In this document: positions 12,001 through 24,000 of the stretch, in pieces
Layout: the number at the start of each line of letters is the position of its first letter
How positions within the stretch are numbered: the stretch's first letter is position 1
From: Mactra quadrangularis
Lineage: Eukaryota; Mollusca; Bivalvia; Venerida; Mactridae
Assembly (NCBI GenBank): GCA_025267735.1
Contig: CM046299.1
Span: 40,129,733-40,193,732 of the forward strand
Direction of reading: 5' to 3'
DNA: 64,000 bases
Notes under the pieces: model-generated
The model's database searches: none
Told to the model about the DNA's origin: nothing
Seen by the model: only the letters and a program-made list of their open reading frames with translations
Program-made: the position numbers and the translations under genes

Positions 12001-15000
12001 CAGACAAAATCAATTATAAAGCGTTGTCACGTGACGAAATTTGACAATAGTTTTCTTTTGAATATCAATAAATAATAAGCTACATAAACACTAACTCCGC
12101 TCTTTTTACTCAATTTGTTAAATTATGTGATGAGAAGTTTGTCTTCGGTTTGCTAGCAAGCACTTAAATTAATTGCAATACTAAAGATGACACTGTTTTT
12201 TACGACAATCAAATAAGTGTTTGATCTAAACTCGTGAAGATTCGGAAATGACCGACATACGGGTTTATAAAGTAAACAAAATGGCGGCAGCGTCGTCGAG
12301 TTTCGTAACCGAGTTTTGATGGAACCTGTCGTCTAATTGTTAGAATGACTGTGTTGTCTGTCTGTATTTTCGTTTGCTACATACATAACTTGAATCAATT
12401 CCTTTGTGTTATTCAAAATACTAAATTTTGTTCATTTATATAATAAATCTCACCAAATTCACTACATAATTTTTCATTTTAAGGGAGATAATACATGCAC
12501 ATTTTAATGAATACAAATTTTTTTAAGAGTAATGCCCCTTAGTAAACAAAATGGCGGCGACTTAATACTGCGGAGGTTTGTATTCGCGGTGTTTATATTT
12601 GGCGCATTTTCATTTTCCACCAATAAAGCCAAAATTAAACCTCCGCAGATAATACCCGCTATACAGTACATCTTCTATAATTTTTAGCCGGACTTTTCAA
12701 CAAGGATGGGTGGTCAGGCGTCCGGTGTCGTTAACAATTGCGTTTAAGTTTTCTTTCCCATATATTTCTGCCATTTATTGTCAGATCTTTATGAAACTTC
12801 ATACAATGATAACATACCATGTGATGAACAGAATTAGAAAGTAACCACGATTCTACCTGCCTTTATTATGGATTATTTCCCTTAGTAATTTTGGTGTTAA
12901 AGTTTTTAAATCTGGCTTTAATGTGGTTTTCACATTACATTTCTTGTTCTGTCTTAAATTGGTGAACCCATCCTCAAAACATTTTTTTCCTTTTTCTGTT
13001 ATAATTTGGTGTACCTATTCTAGTGTTGCATCCAGGATGCGCGATCGCGCGAATCCTGCTGTTTTTTTTATCTCAATCCTGCAATTTTAAATTTTCGTCT
13101 AGTCTGGTTCACTGCCTTCTTTACTCAGGGAAATACCCTAGATCTAGAGAAAGTAACGCAGTCTGTAAAATGATGTCATTCATCGAGTTGAGGGATATGT
13201 GTTATTGAGCAATATCCCGGGCATCTGAACATGTGGCTTATATTGTGTAAAAATTTCGAACACGGTATAGTTTTGAAACAAGATAAATTCTGTTTTGGAT
13301 TATGTCACATAAACGGTTTACAGACTTTAATCAGACCCGCAGCCATGTACTTCTTTGAATACGGAAGAGCGGATGCAGGAATCTTCGTCTCCGTGTGGGA
13401 GCAGTCCCGTCACGAAAAAACGCAAAACGTTCAAACCGAAATTTCAGGAAATGTGAAAAAAGACTTACTCCTTGCTTAATTACGTACATGGTTTGGGTAT
13501 GTTTTGTGAGCTTTGTTTAAAATCGCGTAAGAAAAAAGCTCGTTTTTGGCCGGGTGTACTTATTATAGAACATCAACACTCACGAGACATTTAGAATCAC
13601 ACAATCATGTACAGGCCACAAAAGATAGCATGCTGTTAAAATATGTTAATATTTCTTTGCAAAAGTAAATGTATAAGAAATGAAATTCAACCTATATTCA
13701 AGTGTTATAGTGATTAGAAAGTGCAAGTTAATCTGTTGTGCACTCCAACTTTTCACTCCCCCTTTTTGAAAATCTGGTGGGGGATCTCCCCCTCGCTGGG
13801 TTCATCCTGGATGCAACACTGCTATTCTTAAAACATTTTTTGCTTTTTTTCTGTTCCTAATTTTGAATCTTGGTCATTGTTGAATTTGGCTCTTTGAAAT
13901 TAAAAAACAAGGTCACCCTTGAATGAAGTTTTCAGAACTTGTCCTGTAATCAGGAATTGTGGGGCCTGAGAAATGATTCTTTTCCTTTGTAGAAAGTGCT
14001 GAATTATAAAATTCAGTTTCTTTACCATGGTCATGACTTCACAGGCTTTGTAGGAACATTTTATTCAAGTCAATCATGTGTTAAAATTAGTAATTTTTAA
14101 TTTTTATTCAGTTGTCATTGGCACATACATTAACCCTGCTGATTTAAAATTCACCACAGTACTTCTATACTTGCTTGATAAAAATATATATCCCTAGTAT
14201 TAAGATAAGTAGGGTTAATGTTTGTGCCACTGACAGCGGAATAAACTTTAATGATACAATAATGAATGTATTAAACAGGTTATAAGGATCAAATTGCTTG
14301 GATACACAGATTGTTGAATAGGACAGCATCAGACAGAGAGGAAGATGGTAAGTCTATGTTTATTTATCTTGGTCACTGGGTTTATTTATTGTTGGGTTAA
14401 AGCTGTAGCAACATATTGTATAGGCTATATAATTGCAATCAGTCAACCTACTCTTGGTTCCTGAAAAGGTTAAATCTTTGGATTTAGCTGTTAACCAGTC
14501 ACTAGGCACTTACATCTGTCAGTAACCGACTACTGTCATGCATGATTTAGAATAAGTTGTAGGAGGGAGCATTTTCATAGAAATTATTTCATAACCAAGC
14601 TCATTGAAAGTATGCCCAACCCTATGACCCCTTGATAAGTAGACTTGTGCAATATTGACTCGGCTACATGTAGCTGAGCAGCTGTGATAATTTCATGGAG
14701 GGGTATAAACTGTAGCAGAGTGGATAACACCTTAGACTTCAGTATTCAAAATCTTTCTCCCTGCCACTGTATGATGGATGTGATAACCTGATATAAATAT
14801 TTGATGTTTTCATAATTACATTATATAATAATATTTTTTATGCTTTTTGTTGAAATATGGTATTATTTGATGAAAATATACAGGTAATGTGAAAATATCA
14901 ATCTTATAGTTTCATTTTCAAAATGACATCATCTTAGAAGATAAAGTAACTCATCTTGTAGAAGAAATGTCATATTATTATACTCCCGCTTCGAAGAAGA

Positions 15001-18000
15001 GGGGGGTATACTGTTTTACCCTTGTCCGTCGGTGCGTCCGTCCGTTACAAAATTTCCGTCGCAGCTTTCTCAGCAACTATAACATGCAGCAGCCTAATAC
15101 TTTGCATATTGCTTCATCCCATAGTCCCATGTGGTGTAAAGTGATTTCATGCTCCTTGCTCATCTACTTCCTGTTTCTAGTCATATTTCTCACAGCGGGG
15201 GTATCACTAGTGAGCATTAGCTCACAGATTTACTTGTTTTTGTCTAAAATAACTCTAACAAAACACTAAACTAAGCATGAAAGAAACAGAATATTTGTAA
15301 ATTTTGGAATAAGATCTTTTTTATTTCAACTCATGAGCACAGAAAATGCCACTAGAGAAAATATGTGTTCTAAGCTCACTTGGTGAAATAAAATTGATCT
15401 TACATCTGAGTCGAGAAATATCCTTATTTATTTAACAGATGAAGATGTCGGTGTGCCTATTGTACCTTTAACTGAAGAAAATGAAACAGCTATGGATGAT
15501 GAAATGTTCCTATCATTTCTTACTAAAATTGGAATAGCTTCACCTGCTGATGAACAGGTAATTGTGGTTTCAGCAAGAAAACAACAAGTCTTGTTTGGTA
15601 GTTACTTGTATTTTTAATGTAGAAGAAGGGTGATTTTAATGAAACCAATATAGTTTGTAAAAATATAAATAAATCTGAAAATAAATACAACAGTGAATTA
15701 AAAGGTAGTCAAGAACACGTGGTCATGTTATAAAATGAGTTGCAGTTTAACAGTCTTGGTAATGAAAGATTTAGAAACAATTTAAATTAAGCTGAAGACT
15801 GAAATAATGAAATAAAGTAATACATATTCAATAATTTACAAAAAGAGAGAAAAACAAATAAATATTCAATTATAATTCAAAAGAGTGAAAATCTATCTAA
15901 ATACCTGGTTTGGTTCAATACGAAACCCAGAACAACTGGTTCAAGTGAAGTATAGTGGCAGAGTGACTGAAAGTTTAACGTGCGCGGTTATCGGAAACAA
16001 AAAGGTCACGTGATGGGTGGTACGATAATGAAATGAAATGAAGTGTTAAATATACGATGTTTTAGTATAGTTAATGAGATTGTGATGGAAATACTGACTG
16101 ACTACAATACACTACAGATAAAAACTAACGATATAAATCTACCTATGACATATGGCTGTCAAACAGTTGTTTGTATGTAATCACCACAATAGCTGGCTGT
16201 GAGTTGGGCACTTGTGATGTCTGCCCTCTTAGACTTGCAGTTTTATCTAATCTTTAAATTGGCTCAGAATTTTTTATACTTTGGGAGCATACAATGTATT
16301 TGAAATATGACTGAAAAATTGTAAGGTACACCATGATCATTTAATATTATTATTTCCTGTATATTTTTAATATTTCATAAAAATTAAGCTGAAGACAGAA
16401 GCTACCAATGAACTGATTTGCTGTGACTCACCAAGACCAATTTCTATCAGAACTATGTAGTCATTTTGGTGCAATTCTACTGAGGATGCATAAAAACCAT
16501 AGAAACCAAAACAACATTAGGCCACAACAAGTTGATCATATGTTCTACGGATTTTTCTGGAAAAAAAATGGGGCGAGCGAAGAAAAAAAGTAAAAAAAAG
16601 TCTTTATTCACTTGCTTTATATAGCAGTTTGACCAAATTTTTATAAGCGAGCGAGGAAATGAAAATATTTTTTTTGTAAAAACCGTCAAAATTAAGGTGC
16701 GAGCGAATCCGTAGAACATATGATCAATTTGTTGTGGCCTTATGATCATATAAATGTCATGGGTTTAATTCCTAGGAAGGGCTTACTTTTTTTGGTCATG
16801 GAATAATTTTGGAGACCAATTTGCCTCCTACCGCTAATTCTAAATCATGTCAGGTTGTTTTTGATCACTTAGAGAAGTATGTGTATAGTAACTGGTTAAC
16901 AGCTAAATCCAGTGAGCAGCATATTATTAAGTCTCACACAGTATAACAAAACCTTACAGAAGAATTTGTGACTAAAATCAGTCTGTTATAATAGAGGCCT
17001 CTATTGTGCCTTAGGTAGTTCATAGTGAAATAAAGCAATACAACCGTCTAATGTATTTAATAGGAAGTATTCTGGAGAATACCAGCTGGGGTTAGCCCTG
17101 ATGAATTAAGAAATACAGCATCTGGACTGGTACTTGATGAAAATGATGAACCAGTCAATGCTGATAGAATTAAAGTACACCAAAGTAGACCTAAGAAGAA
17201 GCCAAAGAAACAAAAGAAGAAAAAAGTGAAGAAAAGTAAACCTAAGAAAAATGCCAATAAGATAGCTGCTCTTAAAAACTTGATTAAGGCTAAGAAACAA
17301 TCTAAAAAGACAAAAAGGTATGTTAAATATATTTTATGAATGTGTAGGTTTAAGATTGCTTTTGTGCATTGATTTTTTTTCAACAATTTGGTAAAAAAAT
17401 TGGACTGGCCCTGAAGTTCAGTATATGTTTAGACTTTGAAAAGAGTTCTTTTTCCTTGATGTATTACAGAACATTCTGGATTTTAAAATTTTAAACTTTC
17501 ATTATGCAAATATGCAAATTATGGAAAAACATCATAAAAATATGAAGTAATGTGATAATGACTTCAGAAATATTTTAATTATCAAAGAGATGGTCCCTGA
17601 GACATATCTAAGTAATAACTCCTACGTTTTGTCATGGAGAACACAAATATTGATTTGTCTAGTAATACGCATTTATTGCATGTTGCAAACACACATTACC
17701 ATGCAACTAGTTGATTTTTTTTGGTTTTAAGAATAAAACAATGTCTTCAGGCTTTGTAGAAGATAAAAAATTAGCATTTTATCATGTAGTGCATCTCTGG
17801 TACAAAAACAAATAAATAACAATCCTTAAGTTAAAACTGTTACAGATCGTCCACATAAACATTGCGTATATAAAACATAGCCAGTTTCATTACACACCAA
17901 TATTTAGGGGTGGATTATTTTTAAAATTTTATAGTTTAATTAGTTTACACTTATTTTATAAACATCATTATATAAAATTTACAATGTGCATACACACTAT

Positions 18001-21000
18001 TTAAAATAAATGTTACACATAAAAAAGGTCTGTTTAAATCATTAAAATGCTGTTCATGCATTAGCTTATTTACCTATTTTGTGGGCAAGTCCAATGTTTA
18101 AAGTACAAAAACACCCATGACCTAGAATGCAACCTGTACTTGTCATCTAGTTGTCTCAAATTAGCCTGAAAAAAATAGAGGATTCTTGATTTCTCTGGGT
18201 TCAGTGTAACACTGCATATATACATGTATTTTCTAGAACAAGAAACAAAGTATCAGTGGACCAGTCTGATGACGGAGATATGACATCACCTGATAGAAAT
18301 AATATAGAGAACCAGTCTGTCGGTTCATCTACAAAGAAGAAAAGAATACAAGTTGTGTCTGGATCGGATTCTGATAGGTAATATTATATAGTAAAGTTCG
18401 GATATAACAACTTAGTTATTGCAAAATTCTGCAATTTTTGACATTTTTTAAGTCCTTAGTGCTTTTTTAAGAAGAAAAAAGTCCCTTTGTGCTTTTTTAA
18501 GAAGAAAAAAGTCCCTTTAGTTATTCAGTAAAGTTTGGCTCTAAAGATATCTTCAGTCTATTGCAAAAGCATGCAAGTTTTGTTGACTTTTGAGTTCCAA
18601 CTGCTTTATTTTAGAAGAAACGGTCTGTCTGTATCAGTCACTGATAGAAGTATGGGCCTAGTACAGAATTAGCCCTAACAACCAAAAAAAAAATTTATTT
18701 CAGTTTTCATGAAAACTTTCAGTTTTATTATACGCCCGTTTTGAAAAAACGGTCGTATTATGTTATGCTGTTGTCCGTCTGTCCGTCTGTCCGTCTGTCC
18801 GTCTGTCCGTCTGTCCGTCTGTCCGTCTGTCCGTCTGTCCGTCCGTGGACAATTGCTTGTCCGGATGATAACTCAAGAAAGGATGAACCTAGGTTCCTCA
18901 AATTTTATGTGTTGATAGCCCTTGGGTGGAGGAGGTTCCCTATTGATTTTGAGACCCCAGGGTTAAAGGTCAAGGTCACTGGGACTTAAAATAGGTAAAA
19001 CTTGTCCGTACAATATCTGAACCACCAATGTACCTAAGTTCACCAAATTTAATGTAAGAGTAGCCCATGTGTCAAAGATGTTCCCTATCGGTTTTGGGGC
19101 CCCTGCATCAAAGGTCAAGGTCACAGTGGCATCATATGGGAAAAAAACTTGTCCTGACAATAACTTAACAACCAATCTACCTAGGATCACCAAATTTTAT
19201 GTGAGAGAAGCCCATGTGTCAAGGATGTTCCCAATCGGTTTTGGGGCCCCTGGGTCAAAGGTCAAGGTCACAGGGACATCAAATTGAAAAACCTTGTCCG
19301 GACCATAACTAAACAACGCCTGTACCTAGGTTCACCAAATTTTATGTAAGAGTAGCCCATGTGTCAAAGATGCGCCCTATAGGTTTATGGGGCCCCAGGT
19401 TCAAAGGTCAAGGTCACAGGGGCATTATATGGAAAAACTTTGTCCGGACAATAAATGAAACACCAATGTACCTAGGTTCACCAAATTTCATGTGAGAGTA
19501 GCCCATGTGTCAAGGATATGCACTATTGATTTTGGGGCCCCTGGGTCAAAGGTCAAGGTCACAGTGGCATCAAATTGAAAAACATTGTCTGGGTAATAAC
19601 TCACTAATGACTGTACCTAGGTTCACCAAATTTCATGTGAGAGTAGCCCATGTGTCAAGGATGTACCTTATCAGTTTTGGGAAAACAGGGTTAAGTTTAA
19701 ATCTTAAACCAGAAGATATCAAATTACCAAGCTGTGACTTCAAATGTTCTATCAATATGTTTATAAAGTCAAAACGGCAAACAATGAAACACTTGTCCAG
19801 ACAATAACTGAACCACCAATGTACCTAGGTTCTCCAAATTTTATGTGAGGGTAGCCCTTGGGTAAAGGTTATGCCCTATTGGTTTTGGGGTTCCTGGGTC
19901 AAAGGTCAAGGTCACAGAGGCATCATATTGAAAATCCTTGTTTGGACAATAACTCATCAACTACTGTACCTAGGTTCACAAAATTTTATGTGAAGGTAGC
20001 CCTTGTGTCAAGGATGTTCCCAATAGGTTTTTGGGCCCCAGACCCAAAGGTCAAGGTCACAGAGGGATCATATGGAAAAACCTTGTCCAGACAATAACTG
20101 AACAACCAATGTACCTAGGTTCACTAAATTTGGCGTGAAAGTAGCCCATGTGTCAAGGTTATGCCCTATTGGTTTTGGGGCACCTTGGTCAAAGGTCAAG
20201 GTCACAGGGGCATCATATTGAAAAACATTGTCTGGATAATTACTCAACAATGATTGTACCAAAGTTCACCAAATTTCATGTGAGAGTAGCCCATGTGTCA
20301 AGGATGTACCTTATCAGTTTTGGGAAAACAGGGTTAAGTTTAAATCTTAAACCAGAAGATATCAAATTACCAAGCTGTGACTTCAAATGTTCTATCAATA
20401 TGTTTATAAAGTCAAAACGGCAAACAATGAAACACTTGTCCAGACAATAACTGAACCACCAATGTACCTAGGTTCTCCAAATTTTATGTGAGGGTAGCCC
20501 TTGGGTAAAGGTTATGCCCTATTGGTGTTGGGGTTCCTGGGTCAAAGGTCAAGGTCACAGAGGCATCATATTGAAAATCCTTGTTTGGACAATAACTCAT
20601 CAACTACTGTACCTAGGTTCACAAAATTTTATATGAAGGTAGCCCTTGTGTCAAGGATGTTCCCAATAGGTATTTGGGCCCCAGACCCAAAGGTCAAGGT
20701 CACAGAGGGATCATATGGAAAAACCTTGTCCAGACAATAACTGAACAACCAATGTACCTAGGTTCACTAAATTTGGCGTGAAAGTAGCCCATGTGTCAAG
20801 GTTATGCCCTATTGGTTTTGGGGCACCTTGGTCAAAGGTCAAGGTCACAGGGGCATCATATTGAAAAACATTGTCTGGATAATTACTCAACAATGATTGT
20901 ACCAAAGTTCACCAAATTTCATGTGAGAGTAGCCCATGTGTCAAGGATGTACCTTATCAGTTTTGGGAAAACAGGGTTAAGTTTAAATCTTAAACCAGAA

Positions 21001-24000
21001 GATATCAAATTACCAAGCTGTGACTTCAAATGTTCTATCAATATGTTTATAAAGTCAAAACGGCAAACAATGAAACACTTGTCCAGACAATAACTGAACC
21101 ACCAATGTACCTAGGTTCTCCAAATTTTATGTGAGGGTAGCCCTTGGGTAAAGGTTATGCCCTATTGGTTTTAGGGTTCCTGGGTCAAAGGTCAAGGTCA
21201 CAGAGGCATCATATTGAAAATCCTTGTTTGGACAATAACTCATCAACTACTGTACCTAGGTTCACAAAATTTTATGTGAAGGTAGCCCTTGTGTCAAGGA
21301 TGTTCCCAATAGGTTTTTGGGCCCCAGACCCAAAGGTCAAGGTCACAGAGGGATCATATGGAAAAACCTTGTCCAGACAATAACTGAACAACCAATGTAC
21401 CTAGGTTCACTAAATTTGGCTTGAAAGTAGCCCATGTGTCAAGGTTATGCCCTATTGGTTTTGGGGTACCTTGGTCAAAGGTCAAGGTCACAGGGGCATC
21501 ATATTGAAAAACATTGTCCGGATAATTACTCAACAATGATTGTACCAAAGTTCACCAAATTTCATGTGAGAGTAGCCCATGTGTCAAGGATGTTCCCTAT
21601 TGATTTTGGGGCCCCTGGGTCAAGTTTAAACCATCATCCAGAAGATATCAAATTACCAAGCAGAGACTTCAAATGTTCAATCAATATGTTAATAAAGTCA
21701 AAATGGCAAACCATGGAAATAATGCTATATTTAATAAGTAAAATGAATTTAGTTCACCAAATTTTATTTGAGGGTGGCCCATGTGTTAAGGATGTTCCCA
21801 ATTGGTTTTGGGTCAAAACTGGGTCAAAGATCTAGGTCACAGGGGCATCATATGGACAATCCTTGTCCGGACAATAACTAAACAATGATTGTACCTAGGT
21901 TAACCAAATTTTATGTGGATCAGCCCATTTGTCAAGATGTAATGTGTTGATAGCTCTTTGGTATTTGATGTTCTCTTTTGATTTGGAAACCCCAGGGACA
22001 AAAGTCAAGGTCACAGGGACTTAATTCATACTGAAACATTTTCCGGACAGTAACTCAATATTAATTGTACCTACATTGTAGGTTTTCCAAATCTTATTTA
22101 AGGGTAGCCTTAATGTCTAGCATATGCCCCTTTGGTTTCAGGTCCCTGGGTTAAAGTCAAAAGAAAAATCATGAGGAAAAACCTTGTCCAACAACCAACT
22201 TTACCTAAGATCACCAAATTTTATGTATCAATACTCTTTGGGTCAAGGGCGAGAACTTTTGGTTCTGAGGCCCCAGGGTCAAGGTCACTGGAAGTTTGTA
22301 TGGGAAAACTTTGTGTCGGTGATAAATCAACCATGGCTGTACCTAGGTTCTCAAAATCTTTGCTTTGGATAGCCCTCCTGTTAAGAATGGGACCTATTCT
22401 GAGATCCCGGGGTCATTGGTCAAGGTCACAGGGACTTTATATGAGATAGAACACAGCATGGACTGCACACGGGCGTATAATGCCCCGCCCAGCGGAGCTC
22501 TTGTTTTTGATTATTTCAGTAACGATGATATGCAATTAAAAAGTTTAGATGCAGCAGATTATTCCTCAGATCCTGGTTCCCCTATCATACCTGTGATTGG
22601 TACCCAGCAATCTCCTAGAAGTACAGCTGGTAACCAGGCATCACCAACTAGTTCAGCAGGTACCCAGCAATCAAGATCTTCATCACAGAAAAAAAGAAGA
22701 TTAAAACCAGTGTTAAGATCTGATAGTGATAGGTAACTAAATATATCATATATATGGATTTAGGTTTCTTGACTGGTTGAGTTTTGGATTTTAGGAGCCT
22801 GGGGAAAAAATTATTACCTGAGATTGGAACCCACAACCTCTCAAGTCGTAAGCAGACACTTTACAATGTCACCATAAAAGCTAGCTTGAAGGCAAGAGAT
22901 TACAAGTGCCGTATTATACCTCTGCTACATACATCCCCTCCTTAACAGAATTTTGCGCCAAATGTAAACCAGTAAATATCCATGTCCGAACTGAGATTCA
23001 AACCCACAACTTCTCAAGTCATAAGCAGACACTACCACGTCACCATAAAAGCTAACTTGAAGGTAAGGAAGGACAAGTGCTGTATTATATCTCTGCTACC
23101 ATTTAGTCCTGGATAATTAATACTGTTGGTCTTACAATATTGGAGCTGATCATTCACAGATTTCACCTTTATTTAAATTTTCTGATACTAGCAAACTTTT
23201 CTTGAAACATTGGAAGCAGTAAAGCTGCGTTCTTATAAAGACTTTTTGCGCAATTTGACATACAACTGTAGGAGGGAGTAGCCTTAACTTTATCTGAGTT
23301 CATGTGCATAGATTTTGCATGTGTTGACATGCTCCACTTTAAATTCATGGAAAATCTACAAAACATTTAAATTTTCTTTATGTAGGAGGGAGAAGCTGTT
23401 TACTGCTAGTGGAAGTGTTACCATTTACTGTTAAAAATGTGTTTTCAGGAAAGCTAGTAAGATGAGCCAACTTCTGTAAATAACCTAAAGTATTATTAGC
23501 AGTTGGTATATAGTCATAATAAAAAAACATTTAGGTAAAGAAATCCATACTTTGGTAAAGCCAAATGGAGAGCAAATTCCAAGTCTTCAGCTCTTGTTTT
23601 GAAGTTTTTGGGACTACCTACATTTTCCTATATTAAACAGCAGAAATCTTGAGACATCAATACTTTCAATTCACTTTAGCCTTTGCTTCATTGTGTACTT
23701 ACATATTTCAGTGAGGATGATATACCATTGAAGAGTATAATAACTGGTACCCAGTCTTCACAGGAAGTAGATAATGTTGGTAATGAATCAGATAAAGAGA
23801 ACCAGTCACAAGATTCAGAAAGTCAGCCATTATTGTTTCTGTCAAGTAGCGATGAAGAAAATGGTACGAGCTATTTTGACTTAACCTTATTGATTATCTT
23901 CAACCTCATTAATTGCAGTCATAGCGTTAAATTTTTGCAGCTTAGTTTATTATTTTACCCAGCAAAGGGCAGAACTATCAACTAGCCTGACTGTATGAGA

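Larger units (their letters stand above)
18726..22505 (+). mobile_element. Family C rolling-circle-like (pearl-type) element, long copy (C2)
   Basis: Left end TATTATACGCCCGTTTT folds on AAAACGGTCGTAT, followed by a (GTCCGTCT)n tract at 18774-18846. Then come more than twenty ~145-160 bp core units (GTACCTAGGTTCACCAAATT ... AAAGGTCAAGGTCAC). The inverse ACGGGCGTATAATG is at 22468-22482, then hairpin GCCCCGC-CCA-GCGGAGC and TCTTGTT. At 3.8 kb it fills most of the intron before TIMELESS exon m and ends about 14 bp upstream of it. The short open frames in the cores are by-products of the repeat, not genes. Confidence 0.8.

Noticed and set aside
19505..21835. Series of short open frames of 64-133 codons on both strands repeating every 643 bp
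   Set aside because: They are translations of the tandem non-coding cores of element C2; the peptide repeats follow the DNA repeat and match no protein.
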